The notes under the pieces: model-generated | The model's input: only the letters and a program-made list of their open reading frames with translations | Database searches by the model: none | Told to the model about the DNA's origin: nothing | Program-made: the position numbers and the translations under genes | Shown: piece by piece, positions 1 to 9,568 of the stretch | How the letters are laid out: the number at the start of each line of letters is the position of its first letter | Position numbering within the stretch: position 1 is the stretch's first letter | DNA from: Methanogenium sp. | GTDB lineage: Archaea; Halobacteriota; Methanomicrobia; Methanomicrobiales; Methanomicrobiaceae | DNA length: 64,000 nucleotides | NCBI GenBank assembly: GCA_030595665.1 | Contig: JAUVCV010000007.1 | Location: 1-64,000 of the forward strand | Direction: 5' to 3'

Positions 1-27
1 ATTGGTGGATATTTTAGGAGGATGTAT

Positions 28-52
28 GGGCAGTCTTAATTGAGAACTGCCC
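28..52. repeat. Short inverted repeat near left edge
   Basis: GGGCAGT at 28-34 is the exact reverse complement of ACTGCCC at 46-52, giving a 7-bp stem with an 11-base loop. There is no T-run after it on the plus strand. It could be part of a terminator or untranslated region belonging to a gene outside the window. I assign no function. Confidence 0.4.
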
Positions 53-118
53 GCTCCGGGCTTCTGTGTGGACTTGTTTTTTCCGTAATTCCTGGCCTCA
101 TAATGTAATATTTGAGCG

Positions 119-424
119 TTATTTGGCTGCAAATGCCAGTATTTGGTCCAAAATGACGCGAATCGTAATCCGTAACTTAGGGAGGGGGCAAACAGCACAT
201 CCAGTGCCCATCATCCGGAATATGGCCTCATCATTGATATTGTGGAACTCTGGTCTGTTTTTGGTCAAAAATAAATCTGTATGTCCTGTAAAATCGTTCT
301 TCCGGTCGCTATTTTTCCAGAGGATTTCTACAGAGCCAAAATAGTTGAATTTATGGGTGAAAATGGATCGTCTGATAATCTGGTGCCGGCACAGATATTC
401 TGATGAACCGGTGCCGGTGATCAC
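119..424 (-). CDS. Possible small protein of unknown function, coupled to the YwbE-like gene
   Basis: This is a 101-residue reading frame starting with GTG. The GTGA shares bases with the TGA stop of the YwbE-like gene just upstream on the same strand, an arrangement typical of translational coupling. The predicted protein has alternating beta-like segments and a central GTGCAVCPLP motif. No signal peptide or membrane segment is evident. I do not recognise the family. A competing plus-strand frame covers the same DNA, and the start is not supported by a clear ribosome-binding site, so this could be spurious. Confidence 0.4.
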   Translation of the reverse strand: MITGTGSSEYLCRHQIIRRSIFTHKFNYFGSVEILWKNSDRKNDFTGHTDLFLTKNRPEFHNINDEAIFRMMGTGCAVCPLPKLRITIRVILDQILAFAAK

Positions 425-633
425 TCGTCCCCGCCAAAATCCTGCACCCGGCCGACCTGCCCGTCGGTCAACCGCACCTTGATCCCGTGCGGATGGGATG
501 AGGAGTTTGTGAGAATGTCTTTTACAATACCATCTGTCAGTTTTCCGGTTCTTTGATCATTTTTGAGGACGATCCTGACCATGTCACCCGGGGAGATATT
601 CCGCCTCTGCCTGCCGTCACGTTTCTTTTCCAT
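421..633 (-). CDS. YwbE-like conserved protein (DUF2196)
   Basis: The 70-residue protein matches the small YwbE/DUF2196 family over its whole length. The diagnostic pattern is visible: a basic N-terminus, GDMVRIVLKNDQRTGKLTDG, then a SSHPHGIKVRL segment and a final GQVGRVQ. The family is widespread in bacteria and methanogens. Its role is not established to my knowledge; the compact basic beta fold suggests nucleic-acid or ribosome binding, which is inference. The start ATG lies at 631-633. The next frame downstream on this strand overlaps its stop by a GTGA. Confidence 0.85.
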   Translation of the reverse strand: MEKKRDGRQRRNISPGDMVRIVLKNDQRTGKLTDGIVKDILTNSSSHPHGIKVRLTDGQVGRVQDFGGDE

Positions 634-1260
634 CTTCCTGTCTCCTCATATGGTGTCGTAAAATATGTGCCTTCTTTATTTTTGTGGTATCAGGGGAAAA
701 GGGTGCGGGCACATGCAGATCAGGAAGGTATTGGGAATGAGGGACTGCTCATGCATTCTGATGATCTGTCACGAAAGCACGGGAAATATTTCATTTTCGT
801 GCGTATGGCGTGATTGAAAATAATCGGTTTTAAATAATATATTTTTTATTGTATATATTATGTTATCCAATGTTTGATGATATGCATGGCATATCTATAT
901 ATGTTGTGCCGGTCATGTAAGTGTGTTGGCTTCTCTGCCTATCCGGGGGGAATGGTAGGGGAACCTCACTTTTTTTTATGTAGTATGTATAGTTTCGATT
1001 TTTCCGTGGATCTTTGTTTTTGGATAGCTATTTTTTGCCGGTGTGCACCCTTTCAGGTACTGGTAATCAGGTTTGAACCCCCCTGCTGATGCCCTGAACC
1101 TTCTTTGTCATACGTAATCCTATCAGTCTGCTGTTTGATAATTCCTGGATTCTGGTGGTTGTTTATGGCGGTGGGTTATAGTGGTGGTGCTGGTTCCATC
1201 CCCTTTTTTCCGTATTCCTTCGGATCAAATATTAATACTAGTCCCTCCCTAGGAATGGTG
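634..1260. other. Long non-coding gap upstream of the response regulator
   Basis: This gap of about 630 bases holds no convincing gene. It contains an inverted repeat (CACGAAA at 770-776 against TTTCGTG at 795-801, with a GAAATATTTC palindrome in the loop). It also has a very AT-rich block at about 825-870 that could serve as a promoter. A TATA-like AAATATTAATA at about 1228-1238 sits just before the response regulator. Plus-strand open frames in this stretch have no ribosome-binding site and no recognisable protein character. Confidence 0.5.
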
Positions 1261-1887
1261 ATGAAACATGAGAGCTACCTGAGTTCTCTGATCGATGCGA
1301 AGATACTCATTGTCGAGGATGAGGTTATCATCGCAATGGGTCTCGAAGATTCTGTCCATGACTTTGGGTATCTGGTTGCAGGGCGGGCGACGACAGGGCA
1401 GCGGGCAATTGATCTTGCCATGGAGACACAACCGGATCTGGCCCTTATTGACATCCGTCTGGACGGGGATATGGATGGCATTGAAGCGGCAGAGAAGATC
1501 TCAGGACGCCTGAAGATTCCGGTGATATTTCTCACTGCCTACTCAGATGAGGAAACCCTCTCACGGGCGATACGGACGAATCCGTATGGATATTTGATAA
1601 AGCCGATTCGGCCGCGGGAGCTCTATACCACAATTGAGACATCTATCTACAAACACCGGGCCATTATGGCAGATGAGGCCCGTGTTGCCTGCCTCTCCGC
1701 GGTAACAAGCAAACTGGAAAATCCGGTGGAACAGGTCAAAGCCAGTCTGAATGGTCTTGTATCAAGCATACAGAAAAACACAATGGACCTGGACGATGTA
1801 GAGGTCATCCTCCAGGCACAGGTGGATGAACTTGAACAGGTCCGGGTGGATCTTCGTGAGCTCAATGATACCATATTCCGTGCCTGA
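1261..1887 (+). CDS. Stand-alone response regulator (REC domain plus coiled-coil-like tail)
   Basis: The predicted 208-residue protein begins at the ATG preceded by AGGA (1251-1254) at good spacing; the frame is open further upstream, but that part is not protein-like. Residues 13-125 form a receiver domain. The acidic pocket is E19/D20, the phospho-acceptor is D64 in ALIDIRL, the switch residue is T92 in FLTAY, and the conserved lysine is K114 in YLIKP. After the receiver domain there is no DNA-binding output domain. Instead about 80 residues look helical and coiled-coil forming. Such regulators in methanogens usually work with PAS-type histidine kinases, but no kinase is adjacent here, so the partner is unknown. 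Confidence 0.9.
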   Translation: MKHESYLSSLIDAKILIVEDEVIIAMGLEDSVHDFGYLVAGRATTGQRAIDLAMETQPDLALIDIRLDGDMDGIEAAEKISGRLKIPVIFLTAYSDEETLSRAIRTNPYGYLIKPIRPRELYTTIETSIYKHRAIMADEARVACLSAVTSKLENPVEQVKASLNGLVSSIQKNTMDLDDVEVILQAQVDELEQVRVDLRELNDTIFRA

Positions 1888-1923
1888 CATCTCCCTTTTG
1901 GCATGTCGGTATCACTATTTTTA

Positions 1924-2139
1924 TAAATTAAGCGTAAATCCCTTGGTCTTTAACCAAGGGGATGTAAGCGTAGTTACCGATAGAGTTAAATCATTTAATA
2001 CTAATCCGGTATCATCCAATTGCGATAACCAAGCAATTGTTTCACCCTCGGGACGAGGGGTAGGGCCTGTGGACTGATGAACATTAGTTTTGGGTATGAA
2101 GCAGGAAGCCACTAAGTCTTTAGCTTAGGGGTAGTTCAC
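1924..2139 (+). mobile_element. TnpB-less IS200/IS605 (IS1341-type) relic with omega-RNA-like scaffold
   Basis: The left part carries a perfect hairpin: CCCTTGGT (1940-1947) and ACCAAGGG (1953-1960) around loop CTTTA. The right part carries the hallmark 3' end of IS1341-type elements: a TCACCCTCGGGACGAGGGGT hairpin (about 2041-2060), a GAAGCAGGAAGCCA block, a CTAAG/CTTAG hairpin with a TCTTTAG loop, and the closing GGTAGTTCAC at about 2130-2139. In active elements this region is transcribed as the omega-RNA that guides TnpB, with the guide taken from the flank just downstream. No tnpB or tnpA is present. The assignment rests on motif resemblance; exact ends are inferred. Confidence 0.7.
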
Positions 2140-2155
2140 GACAGGCAGAACTGAA

Positions 2156-3028
2156 ATGTTGGCATATGAGGTCTGGGTGTATGAACCTGAATACCCGCTG
2201 AATCTGGATGCCACACTCTCCTGCGGCCAGCTCTTTCGATGGAAAAAGCAGGAGGACACCTGGGAGGGAGTGGTCGATGGTAAACTCATCACCCTTCGCC
2301 AGGACGGTGGGAAGCTGTACTTTACCGGCTGTTCTGAGGAATTTCTTATCTCGTATCTGCACCTCGACTGTGCTCATGACGACATTGTATCCGGATTCTC
2401 TTGTGACTCTTATATCACTGATGCAGTCTGCCGCATCGGCGGCCTGCGCATCGTTCGCCAGGACCCGTGGGAATGTCTCATCTCATATCTCTGTGCCCAG
2501 AATGCAAATATCCCGTTCATCACCCGGATGATCGAGAATCTGTGCCGGGCCGCAGGGAAACCGATCACAGCACCAGACGGGACAATCCGGTATGCTTTTC
2601 CCACACCGGATGCCCTCTGTGCCCTCACCCTTGAAGAGAAACGTGGGTGCAGTCTTGGATACCGGGCGCCATATATTCATAAAACTGCTGCAGCCATCGC
2701 CGCTGATCCCGGATGGGCAGACCACATCAGAAAGATGTCCTTTGAAGAGGCACGCCGGGCACTGATGGCATATCCTGGTATCGGCCCGAAGGTGGCAGAC
2801 TGTGTGCTCCTCTTCGGTTTCCAGAAGTATGAGTCCTTCCCGGTGGATGTCTGGATGCGAATGATCATGCACCGTCTCTATGGTGTTGGTGACCCGGAAA
2901 AATCGCTTACCACGGCAGAGTATGAGCGGATTCGTCGGTTTGCACAGGAGCATTTCGGCCCGTATGCAGGCTATGCACAGGAGTATCTCTTTGCTATCCG
3001 TGAATCGTATTCAGATGGGAAATTCTGA
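2156..3028 (+). CDS. ogg: 8-oxoguanine DNA glycosylase/AP lyase, OGG1-like
   Basis: The 290-residue protein removes 8-oxoguanine from DNA and cleaves the abasic site. Residues about 5-110 match the OGG N-terminal beta domain (SCGQLFRWKK near 22-31). Residues about 110-285 form the HhH-GPD domain. The helix-hairpin-helix reads YPGIGPKVADC with the catalytic lysine at K212, and the essential aspartate is D231 in FPVDVW. It differs from the short archaeal AGOG and OGG2 types, which lack the N-terminal domain. The start lies 17 bases after the IS-relic end, so its original promoter may have been replaced or be inside the relic. It converges with the hydrolase gene downstream. Confidence 0.92.
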   Translation: MLAYEVWVYEPEYPLNLDATLSCGQLFRWKKQEDTWEGVVDGKLITLRQDGGKLYFTGCSEEFLISYLHLDCAHDDIVSGFSCDSYITDAVCRIGGLRIVRQDPWECLISYLCAQNANIPFITRMIENLCRAAGKPITAPDGTIRYAFPTPDALCALTLEEKRGCSLGYRAPYIHKTAAAIAADPGWADHIRKMSFEEARRALMAYPGIGPKVADCVLLFGFQKYESFPVDVWMRMIMHRLYGVGDPEKSLTTAEYERIRRFAQEHFGPYAGYAQEYLFAIRESYSDGKF

Positions 3029-3040
3029 GCTAAAATCGAG

Positions 3041-3047
3041 AAAAAAA
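3041..3047 (-). terminator. T-run terminator for the AdoHcy hydrolase-family gene
   Basis: Seven As on the plus strand, that is T7 on the minus strand, lie immediately beyond the stop of the hydrolase gene and between two convergent genes. Oligo-T runs are the usual intrinsic stop signal for archaeal RNA polymerase. Confidence 0.5.
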
Positions 3048-3050
3048 TGT

Positions 3051-4289
3051 TTACGTGCCTGCATTCCAGGAATGCAGGTATATTTTCTGTTCAGGAGAGA
3101 GTTCATCGATGGAAACGCCAAGAGATGCCAGTTTGAGGTATGCAACTTTTGCATCAATCTCGTATGGCACTTCATAGACGCCGCCCTTCAGGCTGCCGCC
3201 GTTTTTATACATATATTCTGTGCAGAGTGCCTGCAGGGCAAAGGAAAGGTCCATCACTTCTACCGGGTGGCCCATGCCTTTTGTGGTTGCGAGGTTCACC
3301 AGGCGTCCTTCTGCAAGCACACTGATACGGTTGCCGTTCACAAGATATGTGTCGATGCTGTCCCGAGTCTCTTTTGACTCTGCATGTTCTTCCAGCCACG
3401 GGATCTCAATCTCCACATTGAAGTGGCCGGCGTTTGCAAGAATTGCACCGTTTTGCATCAGTGGGAAGTGATCGCCTGTGATGATTGATGTGTTGCCGGT
3501 TGTGGTCACAAAAATCTCACCGATGGCCGCTGCCTCTTTCATGTTCATCACGTGGTAGCCGTCCATGTGTGCTTCAAGGGCACGGCGGGGGTCTACTTCG
3601 GTGACAATGACCTTTGCGCCAAGACCGTGTGCCATCCGGGCCAGTCCGCGGCCGCAGTAGCCGTATCCTGCCACTACAAACCATTTGCCGCCGATGAGGG
3701 TGTTGGTGGTGATCATGATGGAGGAGAGAGCACTCTCGCCGGTGCCGTGGATATTGTCAAAGGAGCGTTTCATCGGGGTGTCGTTCACCGCGATGACCGG
3801 GAACTCAAGGGCTCCCTCGTCTGCCATTGCCCGCAGGCGCTGGATGCCGGTGGTTGTCTCCTCGCAGCCACCAATGATCGTATCGAGCAGATCCCGGCGA
3901 AGTGTGTGAATCCGGTGGATGAGGTCCATGCCGTCATCAATGGTGATATTTGGGGACGCATCAAGAACCTTGTCCATTGCCGCATAATACTCGTCCACAC
4001 CGCACCCGCGTGTTGCGTAGCAGTGCACGCCGGGCACCCGCCCGAGTGCCAGCGCCACATCGTCCTGGGTGGAGAGTGGGTTGCATCCGGTGATGTGAAC
4101 CTCTGCCCCACCAGCGGCCATCGTCTCGACAAGGACCGCGGTCTTTGCCTCAACGTGGAGGGCCATACCGACGGTGGCCCCGGCAAGCGGCTGTTCTTTT
4201 TCAAACCGCTTGCGAATCTCTGCAAGCACCGGCATATACTGCCGGGCCCAGCTCATTTTCAGTTCTCCTGAGTCCATGTTCATCTTCAC
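3051..4289 (-). CDS. Adenosylhomocysteinase family protein (likely S-inosyl-L-homocysteine hydrolase in methanogens)
   Basis: The 412-residue protein belongs to the SAH hydrolase family, which splits S-adenosylhomocysteine (or, for the characterised Methanocaldococcus enzyme, S-inosylhomocysteine) to homocysteine and nucleoside using bound NAD. Visible landmarks are the N-terminal substrate domain with [22 protein letters not shown], and the NAD-binding glycine-rich loop AGYGYCGRG near residue 209. The C-terminus ends with HSWNAGT rather than the KPxxYRY tail of classical enzymes. ATG codons occur at residues 1, 3, 5 and 12. AGGA precedes the first and GGAG precedes the twelfth (4256); family similarity begins before residue 12, so I keep the longer form. 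It likely recycles methyl-transfer by-products. Confidence 0.88.
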   Translation of the reverse strand: MKMNMDSGELKMSWARQYMPVLAEIRKRFEKEQPLAGATVGMALHVEAKTAVLVETMAAGGAEVHITGCNPLSTQDDVALALGRVPGVHCYATRGCGVDEYYAAMDKVLDASPNITIDDGMDLIHRIHTLRRDLLDTIIGGCEETTTGIQRLRAMADEGALEFPVIAVNDTPMKRSFDNIHGTGESALSSIMITTNTLIGGKWFVVAGYGYCGRGLARMAHGLGAKVIVTEVDPRRALEAHMDGYHVMNMKEAAAIGEIFVTTTGNTSIITGDHFPLMQNGAILANAGHFNVEIEIPWLEEHAESKETRDSIDTYLVNGNRISVLAEGRLVNLATTKGMGHPVEVMDLSFALQALCTEYMYKNGGSLKGGVYEVPYEIDAKVAYLKLASLGVSIDELSPEQKIYLHSWNAGT

Positions 4290-4459
4290 TATCCTGTCAA
4301 TATCATATGTTACGGTGGTTTAAGGGACTTTTTATCATGCCGAACAGGAAGTGGGTGGGAGTGGGAATGTTGGTACAACCGGATGGTGCATGGCATCCAC
4401 ACTGGCCTCATGTTGATACACAATTATCATATGCCCGGCCTTACACACCATCTACTACG

Positions 4460-5266
4460 ATGGCTCTCACAAAACGTATTATCCCTTGTCTGGATTTAAA
4501 GGACGGCAGGGTTGTGAAAGGGGTTAATTTCCTCGGTCTGCGGGATGCCGGCGACCCGGTGGAACTGGCCGCCCGGTATAATGAGCAGGGTGCTGATGAG
4601 GTGGTCTTTCTGGACATCACCGCATCAAAGGAAGCCCGCGGTATCATCATTGATGTGATTGAACGAGCGGCAGACAAACTCTTTTTGCCTCTCACCGTTG
4701 GTGGTGGTATCCGTTCCATCGACGACATCCGGGAGATTCTCCGGGCAGGTGCAGACAAGGTCAGTATCAACACCAGTGCTGTGCAGCACCCGGAACTCAT
4801 CTCTGAAGGGGCGGTGATGTTTGGGTCACAGTGCATTGTTGTCGCAATGGACGTACGCCGTAACGATGAGATGCGCGAAGGTGTCACACCCATTACCATG
4901 CCGGACGGGTCAGTCGTCTGGTATGAAGTGGTCATCTACGGCGGCAGCCATCCGACAGGCATCGATGCGGTGGAATGGGCAAAAGAGGTTGAACGCCGTG
5001 GTGCGGGTGAGATTCTTCTGACATCCATGGAGACCGACGGCGTAAAACAGGGTTTTGATGTGGGGGTGACCGCGGCTGTATCCGATGCCGTCGGCATTCC
5101 GGTGATTGCAAGTGGGGGTGTTGGGACACTCGAACACTTCTATGACGGTTTTGTCGTGGGCCATGCCGACGCCTGCCTTGCCGCAAGTGTCTTTCACTTC
5201 GGTGAGATGACCGTAAAAGAGGTAAAAGAGTATCTCAGAGACAGAGACGTGCCTGTACGCATCTGA
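4460..5266 (+). CDS. hisF: Imidazole glycerol phosphate synthase, cyclase subunit
   Basis: HisF uses ammonia from HisH to close the imidazole ring, giving imidazole glycerol phosphate and AICAR in histidine synthesis. The protein is 268 residues, slightly longer than the usual 252. It shows the two (beta-alpha)8 half-barrel repeats, the catalytic aspartates D12 (IPCLDLKDG) and D131 (VVAMD), and phosphate-binding TVGGGIRS and ASGGVG loops. The frame is open for another 105 codons upstream, but the ATG at 4460 matches the family N-terminus. A TATA-like element at about 4421-4430 would make the transcript nearly leaderless. No other his genes are adjacent. Its 3' end overlaps the end of convergent pheT by 32 bases. 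Confidence 0.95.
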   Translation: MALTKRIIPCLDLKDGRVVKGVNFLGLRDAGDPVELAARYNEQGADEVVFLDITASKEARGIIIDVIERAADKLFLPLTVGGGIRSIDDIREILRAGADKVSINTSAVQHPELISEGAVMFGSQCIVVAMDVRRNDEMREGVTPITMPDGSVVWYEVVIYGGSHPTGIDAVEWAKEVERRGAGEILLTSMETDGVKQGFDVGVTAAVSDAVGIPVIASGGVGTLEHFYDGFVVGHADACLAASVFHFGEMTVKEVKEYLRDRDVPVRI

Positions 5267-6863
5267 GATCTATTTCCATTGCACATATGGGTGCGTCCAG
5301 TTCAAAGGCCCGGATGACATCCGGGTTTATTTCCCCGAATACCCCTGCCTTTTTTCCGTCCACGATGATATCAGCCCGGCGTCCGGGAATGAATGCGGGG
5401 TCTTCTGACTCTTCTATTTCATAGGCAATCTGCATCTCCCGCATCAGGGCGTCTGTGCAGGCGTAGATTTCTGAGAAGTCTGCCTCTGTGTGGATGCTCA
5501 CGGCGGCCACCTTCTGGAAGGTTTCGGTTCCTTCAACACAGTCACCGATGGCAAAGAGGCGCTGCGGCAGTTCACGGTGGTGGTTTATCTGGAGTGTTTC
5601 CACCAGCATCGGGAGAATGTCGGTGCGCATGACAGTCTGCTCCTCTGATATCGGGCGCTGCAGCCGCAATAGTCCGGGATTTGGTTCCCGCTGCATCGCG
5701 GTGTAGAGCACCCGTTCGTTTGTGAGGGTGAAGGGCATCATCTCCAGGAATCCGAGACCGGCGAGAATTTCACGCACGCCGTCCATCATGACCATCACCG
5801 GATGGGGTTTGCCTGTGGTGAACGATTCCGGCAGGGCGGCATCGAAGTTCTCGAAGCCGTAGGAGATGGCCACGTCCTCAAAGATATCCCAGTCGTGCAT
5901 GATGTCCGACCGGTAGCAGGGCACGGTGACTGTGACCACATCCTCACTTTCTGCCACCGCTCCGAACCGCATGGTCTGGAGATGGGCGACCATCTCATCT
6001 GCGGTGAGGGGGATGCCCAGGAGGCGGCGGCACTCATCGACACTGACCGTCCGGATGGAGGGGGCGAGGGAAGGCATCGGTGTGCCATCTATCTCCACGC
6101 TCTCGATGGTGGCCCCGGCATCCGCAAGGGCGGTGCAGATGTTGTTGACCGCGGTCATCACGGCTTTCATATCTGTTCCTGTGCAGTCAAGGAGGATATT
6201 CCGTGTTGCTGTTGTTACCTTCGTCAGTTCACCGTTGATGATGGGCGGGAAGGAGAGGACATTGTCCTTTGCGTCGGTGATGAGCGGGAACTGGGCATAG
6301 TCCCGGACGAGGTGGGCATAGTCCATGCCCTTTGGGTGGCGTTCGAGGATCTCCTCCAGGTTCATCTCCTCTTCGAAGTCGAGGGGGACAAAGGCACGGT
6401 CACGGGGTGCTGCCTGATAGTAAAACGGCGGGGTGACGGTGTCCAGATCGTGCACACCAATCGCCACCTTGCCACGGCCTCTGCCGACCGCCCAGTGCAG
6501 GGCTTCCTGCAGACCCATCAGGCTCTCGATGGCCTCTTCCGTTAATGAGACATTGCGGATGACCGCAGACCCGAGGAAGGGCCGGATCTCTGCAAGGCCG
6601 GGGTCTACCCGGAAGCTGATGCCGGAGGGGGTGACGGGATATTCATTGATACCTGATTTCAGTCCTAAAAATCCCTGCATCGCCCGTGCAACCCCTTCGG
6701 TGGAGAAGAGGTCAGGCCGGTCAGGGAAGAACTCCACATCGATATGATCCTCTTCGATACGTTCAATGTCGGCACCGATCATCGGCACCCGGTCGATGAT
6801 GGTATCACGATCGGTGCCGGTCAGGGTCTCCAGATATTTGTAGGGCAGTTTGATGATTGGCAT
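5235..6863 (-). CDS. pheT: Phenylalanyl-tRNA synthetase beta subunit (archaeal type)
   Basis: The 542-residue protein is the beta subunit of the heterotetrameric class II PheRS that charges tRNA-Phe. It has the short archaeal/eukaryotic architecture, without the bacterial N-terminal EMAP-like domain. Landmarks are the N-terminal LTGTDRDTI region, [17 protein letters not shown] near 40-56, a B5-like segment with [10 protein letters not shown] near 275-285, and a C-terminal catalytic-like fold containing [10 protein letters not shown] and [10 protein letters not shown]. Its start codon shares one base with the pheS stop, so the pair is translationally coupled. The 3' end runs 32 bases into the convergent hisF coding end. 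Confidence 0.94.
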   Translation of the reverse strand: MPIIKLPYKYLETLTGTDRDTIIDRVPMIGADIERIEEDHIDVEFFPDRPDLFSTEGVARAMQGFLGLKSGINEYPVTPSGISFRVDPGLAEIRPFLGSAVIRNVSLTEEAIESLMGLQEALHWAVGRGRGKVAIGVHDLDTVTPPFYYQAAPRDRAFVPLDFEEEMNLEEILERHPKGMDYAHLVRDYAQFPLITDAKDNVLSFPPIINGELTKVTTATRNILLDCTGTDMKAVMTAVNNICTALADAGATIESVEIDGTPMPSLAPSIRTVSVDECRRLLGIPLTADEMVAHLQTMRFGAVAESEDVVTVTVPCYRSDIMHDWDIFEDVAISYGFENFDAALPESFTTGKPHPVMVMMDGVREILAGLGFLEMMPFTLTNERVLYTAMQREPNPGLLRLQRPISEEQTVMRTDILPMLVETLQINHHRELPQRLFAIGDCVEGTETFQKVAAVSIHTEADFSEIYACTDALMREMQIAYEIEESEDPAFIPGRRADIIVDGKKAGVFGEINPDVIRAFELDAPICAMEIDLRCVQARLCL

Positions 6864-8299
6864 TAGTCTTTCCCTCCCTGCATCATGGGGGTGTCACGTA
6901 TCCAGTCCACGTCACTGCGGTAGAGCTGGCGCAGGTCACGCAGACCCATCTTCAGCATCGCAACACGGGATACGCCGAGTCCCCAGGCAAGCACCGGGTA
7001 TTTCACGCCCCACGGGTCGGTGACTTCCTCGCGGAAGATACCCGCCCCGCCTAGTTCAACCCAGCCGAGGCCGTCCACGTAGACTTCCGGTTCGACCGAG
7101 GGCTCGGTGTACGGGAAGTAGGCCGGGCGGAAACGGACGTTTTCGAATCCCATTCTTCCATAGAACTCCTTTAAGAATCCCATGAGGTGGCGGAACGAGA
7201 CGTCCTTGTCCATCACGATACCCTCAAGCTGCTCGAACTCCGGAGTATGGGTGGGGTCAATGGCCTCACGCCGGTAGACCCTCCCGATACAGAAGGCCTT
7301 CACCGGTTCATCGGGGTGATCCTTGAGGTACTGGATGGAAAGGCCGGTGGTATGGGTTCGCAGCACATTGGTCTGTGCCTTGGCAGGCACCCACGTGCCG
7401 CCCCATCCGACGGATGAGGTGGTGCCGCCGTGTTCGTGCACGTCACGGACTCGTTCCCAGTTCTCCGGCAGAGGGGTGGTGCTGTCCAGATAGAAGGTGT
7501 CCTGCATCTCCCGTGCCGGGTGATCCTGTGGCTGGAAGAGGGCGTCAAAGTTCCAGAATGAACTCTGCACCACATCCCCGTAGATTTCAATGAATCCCAT
7601 CTCAAGGAGCACATTGCGCATCTCGTTGATGAGGCGCTGGTAGGGGTGTACCTTGCCGGGGATGATACGTTTGGGTAGTTTGTCTACGCTGTAGCGCCGG
7701 AGGTTCAGGTCTTTCCAGTCACCCGAGAGGATCTGTTCCCGGGTGAGGGTGCCCACCTCCTCTCTCAGGTCAATGCCCGCTTCGACAAGGGCTTTTCCGG
7801 TTTCTGTTATTGCAACCCGATAGGTGGTGGTCTCGGTCTCTTCGGCGAGACCGCGTTTCACCAGTTCAGGGATACCTTCCCTGTTTGTGTCAGGGTCACG
7901 GAGTGCCACTTCATCCGCACCTTCCGGTGCATCGCCGGTCTTTTTTACCAGTCCTTTTTCGATGGTGACCCAGCCCTTCTTCTTCATCCAGCCGATGGCA
8001 ATCCGGGAGAGTGGATGTGCCTGCATCTCCTTCATGCTAATCTCATTTTGGAATGAGGCATAGACCTGTCGTTCCGGCAGACCGAGGGTGGCGTACTGCT
8101 CTCCTTCTGTCGTAAGTGAGTAGCTGACCGTGATGGTTCGGTCAAGGCTGGCAATACCCTTGTCGGCGCAGAGGTGGGCGAACTGTACCACCGCTGCTGC
8201 GGTTGTGTTCAGTTCCCCGGCAATAACCTCTGGTGTAGCCTCTTTTATTGTGTTTAAGACCACCATCAGACGCTTTTCATTATATGTCAGTTCAGCCAT
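6863..8299 (-). CDS. pheS: Phenylalanyl-tRNA synthetase alpha subunit
   Basis: The 478-residue alpha subunit carries the catalytic class II core. The N-terminal 200 residues contain winged-helix-like modules typical of the archaeal/eukaryotic alpha chain. The core follows: [19 protein letters not shown], the [19 protein letters not shown] segment, the motif 2 region around [20 protein letters not shown], and motif 3 [13 protein letters not shown] near the end. It lies between trpS and pheT; the start shares one base with the trpS stop and its own stop shares one base with the pheT start. Confidence 0.95.
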   Translation of the reverse strand: MAELTYNEKRLMVVLNTIKEATPEVIAGELNTTAAAVVQFAHLCADKGIASLDRTITVSYSLTTEGEQYATLGLPERQVYASFQNEISMKEMQAHPLSRIAIGWMKKKGWVTIEKGLVKKTGDAPEGADEVALRDPDTNREGIPELVKRGLAEETETTTYRVAITETGKALVEAGIDLREEVGTLTREQILSGDWKDLNLRRYSVDKLPKRIIPGKVHPYQRLINEMRNVLLEMGFIEIYGDVVQSSFWNFDALFQPQDHPAREMQDTFYLDSTTPLPENWERVRDVHEHGGTTSSVGWGGTWVPAKAQTNVLRTHTTGLSIQYLKDHPDEPVKAFCIGRVYRREAIDPTHTPEFEQLEGIVMDKDVSFRHLMGFLKEFYGRMGFENVRFRPAYFPYTEPSVEPEVYVDGLGWVELGGAGIFREEVTDPWGVKYPVLAWGLGVSRVAMLKMGLRDLRQLYRSDVDWIRDTPMMQGGKD

Positions 8300-9555
8300 T
8301 ATCGCTCATCCACCTTATGTTCCACTTCATCCATCCGCTCTTTAAAGTCCGAAAGGAATTCTTTGACCCGTTCATAGGTTGCCTTCTTGCAGGTGCCGCA
8401 CATCAGTTCACCTGCCTTGCAGGCCCGGCAGATTTCGGTGAGTTCGTCGTCGTCTTCGACCATGTGGAAGAGGTTGAGGAGGTAGACTGAGCACTTCTCC
8501 GGTTCTCCGCCAAGCTTCTTCTGTTCCTCAAGGGTCATCCGGCCGCCGGTGACAGCGCCCATGATCTTCTTTTTGACCGCTTTTTCCGTGTCACAGAATC
8601 CGATAAAGCTCTCCGGGACACTGGACGACATCTTGCCGCCCTGCAGGCCCTGCATAAAGTAATGATAGGTGGCAGACGGGGAGTAAAATCCGAATCCGCC
8701 GTGTGCAATCTCGATGCTGCGGACTTTTGCATCCACTTCAGCGAGGCCTGCCCCTTTGATATCAACATGCCCCTCGTATTTCTTAGACCCGTGGAATGCC
8801 TTGTGCACGGCGGCAAGGGCTTCTTCAGGTGCGTTTTTGGAGCGTACACTCACATATCCGTCCCGCATCTCGACCGTGAAGAAGCGGAGTTTGTGTGCGA
8901 CGTCACGGGTGAGGCGGATGTGGGGGTCCTGGTCAATGCCCACCGGGACGATGGTGGGTGCGGGACCAGCATCTTCCTGTGGGAAGAGGATATCCGCGAC
9001 CTGCGTTGCGACACTCATTGCGTGTGCGAGGGTGGTCTCCTGACCAAACCCATAGATTGCCTGCAGATCGGAGAAATTCATTTTTATTGCCGCTTCAAAG
9101 GCGAGGTCTTTGAGGCGGTTATTGGTGCTCTGGTAGTAGGTATTCCCCTCATATCCCAGTGCGTAGAGACAGGTGAGATACTCTCTGCCGTATTCGTTGC
9201 ATTTGTCCCATGAGATATTGCGCACGGCATGTGCCTCACGGTCAGCGACCGCTACATACCCGTTACCGCCCTGCTGCACGTGCCAGGCAACCTCCTTCAT
9301 CACCATCAGGTGACCGAGGTGGGGATGCCCGGATGGCATAAACCCGGTCAGCACATGAAAGGGCGTGTTATTATTCATGGCATCCACGATGGGACGATAG
9401 TCACGGTGCCCGATCACAATGCCCCGGCGCATAAATGCGGGGGAGTTCTTGATTTTCGGGAGCATGGGCTCAATAGGTTCGATTCCAAACTCAGTAAAGA
9501 GTTTTTCCGTGTCGATGGACTGGTTTGCAGACCATGGGTTAATCTCCGAATGCAT
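8299..9555 (-). CDS. trpS: Tryptophanyl-tRNA synthetase
   Basis: The 418-residue class I synthetase charges tRNA-Trp. The HIGH-like signature is SGHPHLGHL near 75-83 and the KMSSS loop is GGKMSSSVPESF in the second half. The long N-terminal segment before the Rossmann fold and the C-terminal CRACKAGELMCGTC cysteine cluster are typical of archaeal TrpRS and may bind a metal. It sits 13 bases downstream of endA and directly abuts pheS, so the genes form a synthetase operon in which the upstream partners act in tRNA processing and DNA repair. Confidence 0.95.
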   Translation of the reverse strand: MHSEINPWSANQSIDTEKLFTEFGIEPIEPMLPKIKNSPAFMRRGIVIGHRDYRPIVDAMNNNTPFHVLTGFMPSGHPHLGHLMVMKEVAWHVQQGGNGYVAVADREAHAVRNISWDKCNEYGREYLTCLYALGYEGNTYYQSTNNRLKDLAFEAAIKMNFSDLQAIYGFGQETTLAHAMSVATQVADILFPQEDAGPAPTIVPVGIDQDPHIRLTRDVAHKLRFFTVEMRDGYVSVRSKNAPEEALAAVHKAFHGSKKYEGHVDIKGAGLAEVDAKVRSIEIAHGGFGFYSPSATYHYFMQGLQGGKMSSSVPESFIGFCDTEKAVKKKIMGAVTGGRMTLEEQKKLGGEPEKCSVYLLNLFHMVEDDDELTEICRACKAGELMCGTCKKATYERVKEFLSDFKERMDEVEHKVDER

Positions 9556-9568
9556 AGGAACAGATCAC

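Noticed and set aside
1055-1085. GGTTTGAACCCCCC resembling a tRNA T-arm
   Set aside because: No matching acceptor, D or anticodon stems could be folded around it on either strand, and the would-be T-stem does not pair.
3552-4271. 239-codon plus-strand frame opposite the SAH hydrolase-family gene
   Set aside because: It is a shadow of the hydrolase on the other strand; its Cys/His/Gly-rich translation matches no domain.
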